From: Carettochelys insculpta
Lineage: Eukaryota; Chordata; Testudines; Carettochelyidae
Length of the DNA stretch: 64,000 nt
Reading direction: 5' to 3'
Assembly: GCF_033958435.1 (NCBI RefSeq)
Contig: NC_134137.1
Span: forward strand, 60,590,001-60,654,000
The notes below the pieces were generated by a model that worked only from the letters and a program-made list of their open reading frames with translations, ran no database searches and was not told the DNA's origin. Made by a program: the position numbers and the translations under genes. Positions 34,201 to 46,100 of the stretch are shown piece by piece. The stretch's first letter is position 1. Each line of letters begins with the position of its first letter.

Positions 34201-37200
34201 GGCCAAGTTTTCTGTGGTCCCATAAAATTTGTTTACAGCCACCAGTCTTGACTCTCAGTGTTCTGTGCTGTTATGTAGCTGTAATTTACCCCTAAATGTC
34301 TTCTAAGAGACTAGTAAGTAGCGAAAAGTGTTGGTAATACTGCTAGATAATTTTGACCTCCTGTGGTCTGGCACATTCTCTCATTCAGCTCTGGTCAGGT
34401 CCTGAGGATGCTGGATCAGAGAAGTTCAACAATATATGGCTGCTTCTCTATGTAGCAATGATTTTAGAAGGCAGTTTAGAACTGCTGCACATTACTGTCT
34501 GTACACAGCATGCCAACGCCAAAGGCAGCACTTTGTAGAAATGCTATCTTGACTGTGGTTCTACCTAATTCAGCGCATCATTACATCTCTGAACCAGCAC
34601 ATTCTCCAGCACTGTCATAATGCAACTAAGATCCAGAGGTTTGCCTGCATGATAGATACTCTGATGCTACAGGGATGAGTCCCGGCAGGGCGCACTGCAG
34701 TAGGCTTTAATATAAATAGGCATAAAGATTAAGTGTGTCAGGCTACGTCTACACGTGCACCCAACTTCGAAATAGCTTATTTCGATGTTGCGACATCGAA
34801 ATAGGCTATTTCGATGAATAACGTCTACACGTCCTCCAGGGCTGGCAACGTCGATGTTCAACTTCGACGTTGCTCAGCCCAACATCGAAATAGGCACAGC
34901 GAGGGAACGTCTACACGCCAAAGTAGCACACATCAAAATAAGGGAGCCAGGCACAGCTGCAGACAGGGTCACGGGGCGGACTCAACAGCAAGTCGCTCCC
35001 TTAAAGGGCCCCTCCCAGACACACTTTCATTAAACAGTGCAAGATACACAGAGCCAACAACTAGTTGCAGACCCTGTATATGCAGCACGGACCCCCAGCT
35101 GCAGCAGCAGCAGCCAGAAGCCCTGGGCTAAGGGCTGCTGCCCACGGTGACCACAGAGCCCCGCAAGGGCTGGAGAGAGAGTATCTCTCAACCCCCCAGC
35201 TGATGGCCGCCATGGAGGACCCCGCTATTTCGATGTTGCGGGACGCGGATCGTCTACACGTCCCTACTTCGATGTTGAACGTCGAAGTAGGGCGCTATTC
35301 CCATCCCCTCATGGGGTTAGCGACTTCGACGTCTCACCGCCTAACGTCGATTTCAACTTCGAAATAGCGCCCAACACGTGTAGACGTGACGGGCGCTATT
35401 TCGAAGTTACTGCCGCTACTTCGAAGTAGCGTGCACGTGTAGACGCAGCTTCAGTGCGGAAGTCCCAGGTATGCACAACTGGAGTGGTACAGAATTATGA
35501 AATCAAGGTAGCCCAGCCAGTCAGGCAGAAAGCCTCTGAAAAGTCAGTGTGCATGATCACAGCAATTCAGCACGCACATGTAATTACAGTCTTTAAAACT
35601 GTTTTAGTCCAGAAATACCAATTCATTGTCTCCTCTCTAGGCCGATTCAGTCTCGTACTTCCCTTTACAACAGCAGACATTCATTCTGTTTTGCTCATTT
35701 GCTGATGTTTATGAACATGTATTTAACATGTTGACAAATGAGGACTAATTAGACAGAGCACTTTTGGTACAGTCTGGATTCTACATACATTCACATTTAA
35801 AACAAGTTAGTATGGAGTTAAAAGTGGCTGGTACTCTGAATCTTGTGCTCTCCCTCAAGGGGGAGAAGAAAAACTCTGGCACCAAAAAAGATGACAGAAC
35901 TCTATGAGAGAAAACAACCTCTCAGTAAACGTAGTTGTTAATACTCAAGATACAGGGAGTCCCACATAAATCCAATGCACCGACAGAAGACTATACCCTC
36001 CTTTGGTTCTGCTTCCAAAAGTGGCTGCTGCTTTTTAGTTTTTCTCCCCTGAACTCAGGAGGAAGAAAACCTCTTCAAAACCTACTTGTGTCCTTGTAAT
36101 TCAATGGCTGTTCCTTTTCTTCCTCCTATGTCCCACATAATAATAGAATGATCTGAACTGCCCGAGAACAAAACTCGCTGCACCGGGTCCCAACAAAGAG
36201 CTGTGACACCACCTAGAACAGGAAAGAGATACATTGCAGCCATTTTATTACCACTGAAAGTGGAAGGGAAGAAGGTCATAAATGTGAGTCTCAGCCATTT
36301 AAACAGATGCATCTTAAGTTTAAATACATTCAATGTACCCAGCATGTGCACCACCACCACCACCACCGCCACAGAGGGAGCCCCTCTGAAAAATCTAGGA
36401 AACCAGAGACAAAGTCTAATTTTGATTTTCTGTTGATGCAGAGCCCAGTCCCAGCTCTGTAGCTCCTGCAGACTGAGTCCAGTGAATGGTAAACAAATCC
36501 CTGGATAGCAACTCACCTCATGAGTAGTCCGAGGTGCTAGGTTGCCACATATCTCCACACTGTGGAAGTAGAGCTTGGAACTAACTGGGGGGGACACTGC
36601 GGAACAATGAGAAGTGATGCCACCACAAAACTGGCAGCATAACAACTGAGTAGCCTTGCCTCAAACCCAGTGCACCAGTAGTTTGTCAAAATGCTTCCCA
36701 CATCCTCAGCACCAGCAGACTGGTTTGAGTGGGAGTGGAAGACCAATACGGAGGTCCACTGAGGCCAGAGAATGGCCACAGCGGAAAAAACGGATCAGCA
36801 AAGAATGAGCCATTAATCCCCCTTTCCATAAACACTGGTTATGTGGTGGGCTTTCATGCCAACCACAAGGATAATGCTTTGAAGGGTATTGTAAGAGAAC
36901 CCCAGCAGCAAAGTGACCAGTCAGCTCCTGCAACATGTCCCGAACTTTTAAACTCCTAACGTGCTTCTCGTCATAGCTTGTAAACACTGCACTTTGCAGT
37001 CCCTCCCCCTGAGCGGTTCAACTGACTGCAAATGGGGCTACGCTGATGCATGTATTAGCCGGATTGGGGCCTTATCTACTTGGGTGTTCCTATGCGGGGG
37101 CTTTAGCTGTTGTAACACTTTTCCACCCAAGTATTTTAATTTCACCAGACTGGTGTCTCTCCTGTGCTTAATGAGACAGAATTACCACCCTTCAACCTTG

Positions 37201-40116
37201 CTGACATTGCAAGCTCCTCTATTGTGCCCCAGAGACCATGTCGATTTAAACCAGGCGTGTCCAACCCGCAGCCCATGGGCCGCATGTGGCCCTGGACAGC
37301 TAGTAATGCAGCCCCACAAGATCGTAAACTTTTAACATTATTATGTGATTTATATACATTAACTATTTTATATGCAGCCCAAGACAATTCCTCTTCACTC
37401 AATGCGGCCCAGGCAAGCCAAAAGGTTGGACACCTATGATTTAAACCATCACAGCTGCCTAAAAATTTTAAGAAGCTTATACCATGGCGATGCAGACCCT
37501 GTATGAAGAACAAAAGAGGGTTATTTAACCTTAAACTTTACCTGTATGACCCTTAAATGTTGTGACAAGGCTGCAGTTCTCTTGCTCTAGTTTGAGAATA
37601 GTTACCTGCCCGGAATGATCACCTATAAACACATGCCGGGTCTCAACGTCAAATCTGATTGAAAGCATTGAGGAAGCATTTAGAAAGGCTAGAGACATGA
37701 TCTGCACTGTGGGATGGGTATATTAGAAGGTGTTAACGTTTTTATGAACAGTTACATAGTAGTTCGGCAATTTTTGGTTTAAATACTAATTATGGTATTA
37801 TGCTGGAATCATGGTGGGAGTAACCACTATTATATATTTATGACATTAACCTCAGCATGCCATTGTGCTCTCTATGACTGAAGGCGTATGACTCCTCCCT
37901 CCTTCTTAAAGAGCTTCTAGTAGGTGGCTATTTTTGAGAGAGCTGCTATGTGTCTCACGACACGCTGGGGGCAAATGGCAGTTTGAACAGGCACATCCTG
38001 AAGTGTGGTCTAAATGTGCTGAGGTGACAACTGATTACTGGAAAAATTGGTTTTGACAGGTTATATCCCTTCAATCTAAGTTTAGCTGCACCTCATATAT
38101 TTGACATGCTGCACTGCGATAACATCTTCTGGAATCAAACGGAAACTTCACACAGCAAAGTAAGAGATAACCAGAAGTCTCAGAGCTGGGTACAGACTTG
38201 GGCTCATGCCATGGTGCTAACATGGCTGCACTTACATTTCCACCTGGGTTTGGAAGCATGAGCGTGGGAAGAGAAGAGGTGGTTGGAGCTGAACATCAGC
38301 TGATGCAGGAATGTCTATGTGGCTCTTTTCAGCACAAAGAGCGCAAGTCCCACAAAGCCAAGTCTAGAGAGCCAGGCTCTGAGGCCCCTTGCTGTATGTG
38401 TGATGTTTTTTTCTTTCAGTGCAGACATACCCAAAGAACTACGCATTCTGAACTCAAGAGGCACTGCAGAGGAATTTACAAGGCGAAGGGGGTTGTTAGA
38501 ACTACCAATCCATTCCTTGTATTTACTGATGTTAATACAAACACAGGAGCTGCTGTTCTGACAAGATGTATGGATTCAGTTCAAATGGTCACCATGTGAC
38601 GGGAAGAGAGTCCTCAGACCTATAAAGGGAACTATGCAGCAGAAAGGACAATAGTATCCTGTGTTACTCAACATTTTAGACTAACCACAGTAAATATTTT
38701 ACAAGTGGAACTCATTTTTCAGTATTTACCCTTCTAACACTTTTTTGCATTTCACTCAGCCTGGACAGGGCAAATAGGCTGGTCAATTTCACTTGTTTGT
38801 ACAGAAGTTGGTTTCATGCCAATCTGATCTTCAGCTTATGGTGAACTAGTAAAATGAGCAGTGACTGTGCTACAGACAAAAGACACAGTTTCATTAACAA
38901 CTCATTGAAGCCTTCATTGTGTAAGGCTTTTATGAAAATTGTAAATTTAAAAATAACCTATCACAGCTCAAAGGAGAGTACAGAGATCTCTTCTGTCAGG
39001 CAGCTAGGTGCAAATCTTGAAAAATTTAACCTGTCTGATTAACATGCGAGAACTCAGTTACTTCCCAGCAAAGCCCATATTTCAAAAGCATGTGTTCATT
39101 CCACGATAGAGGATATGTATTCATTATTTCATATTAAGTCATTGAATTTTTGCCTTGCCTGTGTGCACACACTAACTCAGTCTGCTGCTATTACAATCCC
39201 CAAAAGGAAGACACTTTTTTTAAGCGAAGGACCCATCAATCTCTACCTTTCAATAAGACCACAATAGGATGCAGCTTTTAAGAATGGATATGTTACAGAG
39301 GCTGGGTTTTAAGTTTAAACCTAAATATACCTCATTGCATGAAAAGGACAAAGCTATGAGGGCAGACAATTTTTTAACTGACTGAAAAATTATTTCCCCA
39401 TAAGGTTTTTATATAGATGGGGAAAATGACATGAGACATGAAAAAAGCCGTTTTAAACACAGAAGGGCCAAAGACAAAAGGAAATGAAAAGCAAAGATGT
39501 CAATAAAGGATACTGCAGGCCACAGGCCCCCGCACTAGTGCGGTGCCCTCCAAGGCGCTGCCCGCTCTCCGAGCAGTGCCACGTGAAGTACTTGTCCTGT
39601 CCTGTGCTTAGCACCCACTCCATCTCCAGGACAAACAGAATCATCATAACCCGGCCTTGGTGAGCTGTAAATCAAGCACAGAAAAACCAGACGCATAATA
39701 ATGTAGAGGTCACTCATCTTCTCTCATCCCCTCCCCCCCCCCGACACAAAAAAACCCCGTACATTAATCCCTTCCCACCAAACCACTTCTCGAGTCCAGT
39801 TCTGCAAGCCTTTACCCACACCCTTAATCCCAACCAGAGGTGGGAAAAGCACCCACAAAGTTACTTGAGTAAAAGTAATGAGAAGTCCTGTGGCACCTTA
39901 TAGACTAACAGATATTTTGGAGCATAAGCTTTTGTGGGCAGAGACTCACTTTGTCAGATGCATGTCTTCTTGTTGTGTTTGTGGATACAGGACTAACATG
40001 GCTACCCCTCTGGTACTCGAGTAAAAGTACAGCTGCTGGGGGGGTGGCAGGGTGTACTTACGTGCAAGCCACCAGCATCTCTCTGGAAAACTACTTGAGG
40101 GAAAGTACGTACGTAT

Positions 40117-40162
<46 letters not shown>

Positions 40163-43100
40163 TATCTTGATTGCACTCAAGTATCCAGAAGTGAAAGCAG
40201 CTGCATTTTTTATGAACACCACAGTTACAAACTGACCAATCACATACCCCCAGCCCTCATTTCTACTGTAATATACGTTTGCTTACACTTTTCTGGAACA
40301 TGCCCATCACTGCTACATCACCACTGGTAATGTTAGACTGGGAAGGCTCAAGGCTGTGATTTTTAGACCGTTTGAGCAGGGTTAGACAAGAGTGGTACAA
40401 AATGCCCATGCCCTGCGTACATTCCCACTCCCACCAATGCTATCATTGGTAGGGCTGTGCAGGTAGAAGTGCAGTCACAGGTTTCCTGAAGAGCTGGCAC
40501 AGACCATCTTAAACTACAGGAGAGTTTTAGCACTTCACACACATTGTTAGAGACTGTCACAGATTACATCTCAGAGTCTGTTTCAGTGCATCTCCCTGTG
40601 TGAATGGGAACTGATAAGGAACCTACAGATGCGCCTGCACATTGGGCAGACATGGCTGTATGGTTCTGCCAAAGCCGACTTCCTTTGTTCACATCTCTCT
40701 CTGGCTTTTTTCTGTTCTGTTATTCTCAATAGCTTTATTGCAGTCTAATAGTTCTGCTGCCTTGCCCTGCATTCAGGCTGACTTGGTCAGCCTTTACGTG
40801 AACTTTGAGGCTGTGCTTATATCACTTTTGTCGGACCCCCAGCACAAGGTGTCCCATTTTCAGCTGTCCATAAAACATGGCTTTGGGGTGTACACAGCAC
40901 CCAGGCATACAAGATGACCATGTTAGCTACAGTGCCACACCATGATCGCAGATTCAGTGCTAATCTGGGGTTGGGTCCAGGACACTGATATCTGGTATTA
41001 TGTGCAACCACTTGACGTTACAGGTGAGAGGCAAACAGTGCATATAAAAACTTCACACATGTATTGCCCACAGGAAAGTTATTTCAAACAGGATGTTGAA
41101 AAAAAGTGATATTAACCAGCTGTGATTTTTCTATAGCAATAGAACAGCTGGACAAACAGATTTCTACTGCTACATAAATAAAACTATCAAGAGCTTTTAA
41201 CCTAAGCCCTACCTTTCCTTAACTCTTTAAAATCAGTGACCTCTAGATTGAATTGTGAAGTTCTGATTGAACTGCTTTAAATAAAGGGGTTTGAAAAATA
41301 ACTTACAGAATTATTCCCAGCTGCATTATAACAGTAAATGTTATATTCTGCAATACACAAACCTACTGGTTTATTATAGCTCTGGGGACTCTGAGACATA
41401 TGTCTTGCAACGTAGGCTGCTTGCCTTGGTTTATGTGAAAGCTGACCCTGGAAAGAGAGCAAATATCTTGACAGCTGTATTTGGAATAGTTTTTTAGAAC
41501 AAAAATTTCTCAGAACACAATGCTAAAATGAAGACTGGCAGATTTTTGTTGTTGCATAGTCCACACAGATATATGTACACGGTCCATTGAAACATAGGGA
41601 AGAGACAGTTCTAGACAAGGGTGTTACAATTGGTGTAGATATCTGTCACCAGAATCCCCACTTTTCAGGATCAGGTTCTTCATGCCCTGGCAACTCAGCT
41701 AACCCATGCAGCTCTAACAGTAAGGTCCAAACCTCTACAGCATGGTATCCCAAACTGGGGGGCGCGCCTCCCCGTGGGCCATGAAGAAATTCCAAGGGGG
41801 GTGCGAGGCAACCCAGCCCCCCACCATCATTCTCCCAACCCCAAGAAAGAGCTGGCCCTTGCTTCCAGCTCTCAGCTCCTGCCATTTCACATGGGTAGCC
41901 CAGTGCAGCTGCTATAAAAAGCAGGCAGCTGGCAAAGGCCCATGTGGAGCTAGCTGCCTCCTGCAAAGGTGAGTGAATGTGGGTTGGGTGGGGGGAGGAT
42001 GGGGTTAGATGGGGGGCTGGCAGGCTCACGGGCAGCTGGCCCCAGGAGCACAGAGGGCTCAGACGGGTGGGCCTGTGGCCAGCAGCTGGGCAGTTTGGGT
42101 GGCTGGTGGGAGAGCAGGCAGCTAGCCCAACAGCGTGGGGGTTTGGGCAGGTGGCTTGGGCAGCTGGCCCCAGAAGCACAGGGGCTGGGATGGGCGTTTG
42201 GCCCCAGCAGCATGGGGGCTTGGGTGGCTGGCCCGCAGCTTGGGTGAGCATCCCCGGCAGCACAGGGCTCGGGCAGGTGTCTCTGGCTGTGTGGGGCTTG
42301 GGCGGGCACCTCCGGCAGTGCGGGGCTTAGGCAGCTAGCCAGCTTAGGCTGCCCCAGGCACCCACAAGGTGGGGCTGTGCCATACACCTAGATGGTCCAT
42401 AGTCGGTTTTCTAGGATTTCCCAGTTTGTGAAGAAAATGCAGCATCATCCGTCACATTAAATTCATTTGTTTCTTCTGTTTATGATGTTAAATTACATTT
42501 TTATTAAATTTTTGGGCCAAGAAAAACTATTTGTGCTTATTTTTAATCTTAAATATTTTTATGTCGATATTTTGTGTTTATTTTAAATTATGAATTGAAT
42601 TTTTTGTTGAGAGGGGGATTGGATGATGGTAAAGAAGAGGCGGGGGGGCATGTGGGTTTCTCAAATATCAAAAGGGGGGCACGATGCCAAAAAGTTTGGG
42701 AATTACTGATCTACAGCAAATAAACCAGTTTACTAGACTAAAACTTATTCTGTGTCACATACATAACCCATCCGGCAGCGTATAAGCTAACCTGCCCAAC
42801 AGTCTGAAGCACACCTATTCCTATAGCTCTTCAAACCCAGTCTTGCAACCATGAAAGAGGGAATGACAGCGCGCACGCGCGCACACACACACACAAATTT
42901 GAGCCAATATGTTCTGTACTTAAATGGTCAAAAACTCCATGTAGACAAAATGTAGTATTTTCATGTTTGTATAAGAACGTAAAAAGTCCCAAATATTTGT
43001 TTATAAATACTTTATACTTCTGTTTCACTCTAGCAGCCACCCTTCATGACTAGCAGGAAGGAATGTGTTGTGCCATTGGTAGATATCTATTGCATAACCT

Positions 43101-46100
43101 GATATGTGCCTACTCTGATGTTAAGGCAGGAAGAGACCAGGACTTCTTATAGTCATTTCTTTTATCTTATGACATTATTTTATTACAATGTTTATTACAA
43201 TAACTATACGGTCTTACTTGTCTGCATTACAAATTAAGTTTTGTAATTTTCTTTTGTAATACCTTTATTAACTATATAATCCTTTCTAAAATTTAATCCT
43301 AGCTGAAATTCTCTCTAAAATTGTCTGATGAGAATGAAGGATGTGTGACTACCTAATGGTACAAGGGTGAAAGCCATCACAAATTTCCAGATGCTCAAGA
43401 TAGAAAGAGAGTGAGAGACTTGGAGATGCTGGGAGACAAACAGAGAAGATCTTCCATTGTGTCCCATGCTAAACAAGTAAGCAGATCGATAAGCATACGC
43501 TGAAGGCAAGGTAACTGATACAGGTGAAATCAGATGTGGGGAAACCCACAGTGATAACCACCAAATGCTTGCAGAACAAAGCAAGAAGTTCTGTAGCACC
43601 TTAAAAACTAACAATTTCATTTTTTGTGAGCATTCATGGGTAAGACCCACTTCTTCAGACTAACATCAAAATGCTGATGAAGGATAATGATAGGAAACCC
43701 TCGCTGGTGGTGATGAGATAATACGCAACTTAAGGATGAATGATCATAGCATGGCATTGTAAAATCCACAGACTCAAACAGGGACAAAAATGGGGCATAT
43801 TGCAATGGTTCTTTGGGTTCAGTCCTGCAAAGCCTTGGAGCAGCAGATCATGACTAACAGAGCCCAGCTCCTCACTTGTGTTCAGTCTAACTGGATTTTA
43901 GAATGACTCAAGCCATGACAGACTGGTAACTATAAGACCATCTGCAGGACATGCGTGTGACTGAGAGCATACGCTGCTTTTCATGTATATTCAATAAATG
44001 TTGTGTGTTGCCTTTTCTCCTGAAAAAGAATTTGTGTGCTTCTTATAAACATAACAGCCAGCTTTCATCTACTGATCTCACTCAGGGTACACTTATCCTT
44101 ACCAGAAGATCGATGTGGTGGCGGTTGATCTCCCAGAGTTCAATTTAGAGTGCCAAGTGGGACTATGCTAAATCGAATAATAAGGATTCCACCATTGACC
44201 CCGGCACTCCTCGCAGTTGCGAGGAGCAAGGGAAGTGGACAGGAGAGTTTCTCCTGTTGACCTCCCGCTGTGGGGCTGGCAGGAAAAAAAAAAATCGATT
44301 TAGGATATGTTCACTCTAGCTATGCAATTCATGTAGCTGGAGTTGCATATCTTAAATTGATTGATTTTTCCATGTAATGTAGACATGGCCTAAGATGCAG
44401 AGTGGTCCCCCTCTGGAAAGCCTGCTAGAATGGGGGTGGTAAATCAGAGTAATTCCCTTGCATCAGTTATACTGCATCATACTGCAGAATCCTCAGGCAC
44501 TGCTTGTACTCGAACATTAATTCAGCAATATCAAGAAATCTGTGTGTACACGTTGGCGTTTATGAACACAGACACATGTACAACCCTTGAGAAAGATGGT
44601 AGGGCAGGAGGACAAAAAAGAATGAGCTGAAATCTTCCCTCTCCCCAGCTAATGAATTTCATTTAAGCTCTGATCCTCCAGCTTCTACCATGCATGTAAA
44701 TGTACTTGTCCCACTGCAGTCAATGTGACTTTTTTATCTGAATCAATTAAGGCATGTGCATGAGAGTCTGGTCTCTAAATAGATCTGGGCATTTAAGATA
44801 AAAGGGGACAGGATTTTAGATCTCTTCATTAGATATTCTGGGCTGCCAAAGATTCAAACAGAAAAAGACTAGAGTTTAAATAATTTACCCAGAAAAACAG
44901 CACCACGTTGATGACTAAAACCTTAAAAATCACTCATTATTCTTCCACTCTTGCAATCTCACGGTAACCACAGTATAGTTTTGACACAATGACAAACCAA
45001 GTTTCATATTAGTAAATCGATAATTACAGAAAGTAACACTTCCCCCTCTTCTTCTGCAAAAGCAAAAAACCTCTTTTTTTTTTTTTTTAGAACCAGCTGA
45101 TGACATTAACATAATATAACTTTACTAACACAGACGGAGTCCATTTCTTACCTTGGTAACTTTTGATCGGTGTCATCTTGTTGTAATCTTCTGATAAAAT
45201 GAACTCCTGTAAAAATAAAAACAACGTTTAGAAATGTAAAATATCTGTAAATAAGTCTGTGTTGTATTGGAATTTACAGCAAATGTAAAATTTCTCCCAT
45301 TTTCAATCCAAACACCAGCTAGAATTTCATTCTTCAATATAAATAAGTAGTTTCCTTTTAAATAAATGACTAGTAAATTCCACTAATACCAGCGTATTTC
45401 AGATTCTTTGCAATCTGCCCAACAAGTGATTTCACAATAATGACTTAATAATGAAAAGGACGTGGAAAAAGTGGCAACCAAAATATTTAAAGGTCAACTG
45501 GCCTAAGTTAACGACTTTACTATTAGCCTGCTAGCCAACCACATGCGACAGAATGAAAGACCAGCAATCAAGCGCATCCCAAGTACTTTTTTTTCGCAAG
45601 CCAGCTGGGGCTTCAGTTCAGAGGACGGTGACACGTACTAATGCCCTCTCCTGGTTATAAACAGGTCAGAGGCCAGATACCTGTAAGTCAATTTAGAAGC
45701 ACAAAAACCTTCTTAGGCCACCTGTCCAGTCCCTTACCAGTGCTGGATTATTCCTCATTGCGTCTCATCTAGTTTTAAATATCAACAGCTCTGTGTCTTG
45801 GGAAGCCTTCATAGATATTAAGGCCATGTTTCCATTTGCTTCATTTTATACCACTGATGAATCTATATTCCCTTGTAACCACACTACTCTAAAAACATAA
45901 TACTTCTCCTTCTCTGCAGTTCACACGAGGCTGGTGAACAGCCACATCTGGCTATGTGTGGGATGCCATGGATTATTCTAAGCTCTCTCTTGGTGGCAAA
46001 GGAGGAGTCATTTGGATCCTTGGTCTTGAGCACTTATTTTGCCAGTTACAGCAGCACTCATATGAGGAGACTGTCAGCCTCCCAATGCTGCTCAGGTTTG

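Larger units (their letters stand above)
33127..36085 (-). other. WDFY2 intron between window exons 6 and 7
   Basis: The intron is 2959 bases. It contains a Tigger-like element (34106-34432) and a 710-bp foldback MITE (34741-35450). The rest shows no feature. Confidence 0.8.
39665..45151 (-). other. WDFY2 intron between window exons 3 and 4
   Basis: The intron is 5487 bases. It carries a tortoise-type SINE (39878-40018), a CA repeat (40117-40160), a 968-bp hAT element (41741-42708), a GC/CA alternating tract (42871-42894), a SINE tail (43578-43675), a MITE (44085-44390) and a poly-T run (45074-45089). Confidence 0.8.

Noticed and set aside
41646..42387. A 205-codon proline-rich minus-strand frame
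   Set aside because: It covers the repetitive GC-rich part of the hAT-like element at 41741-42708 and even crosses its edge.
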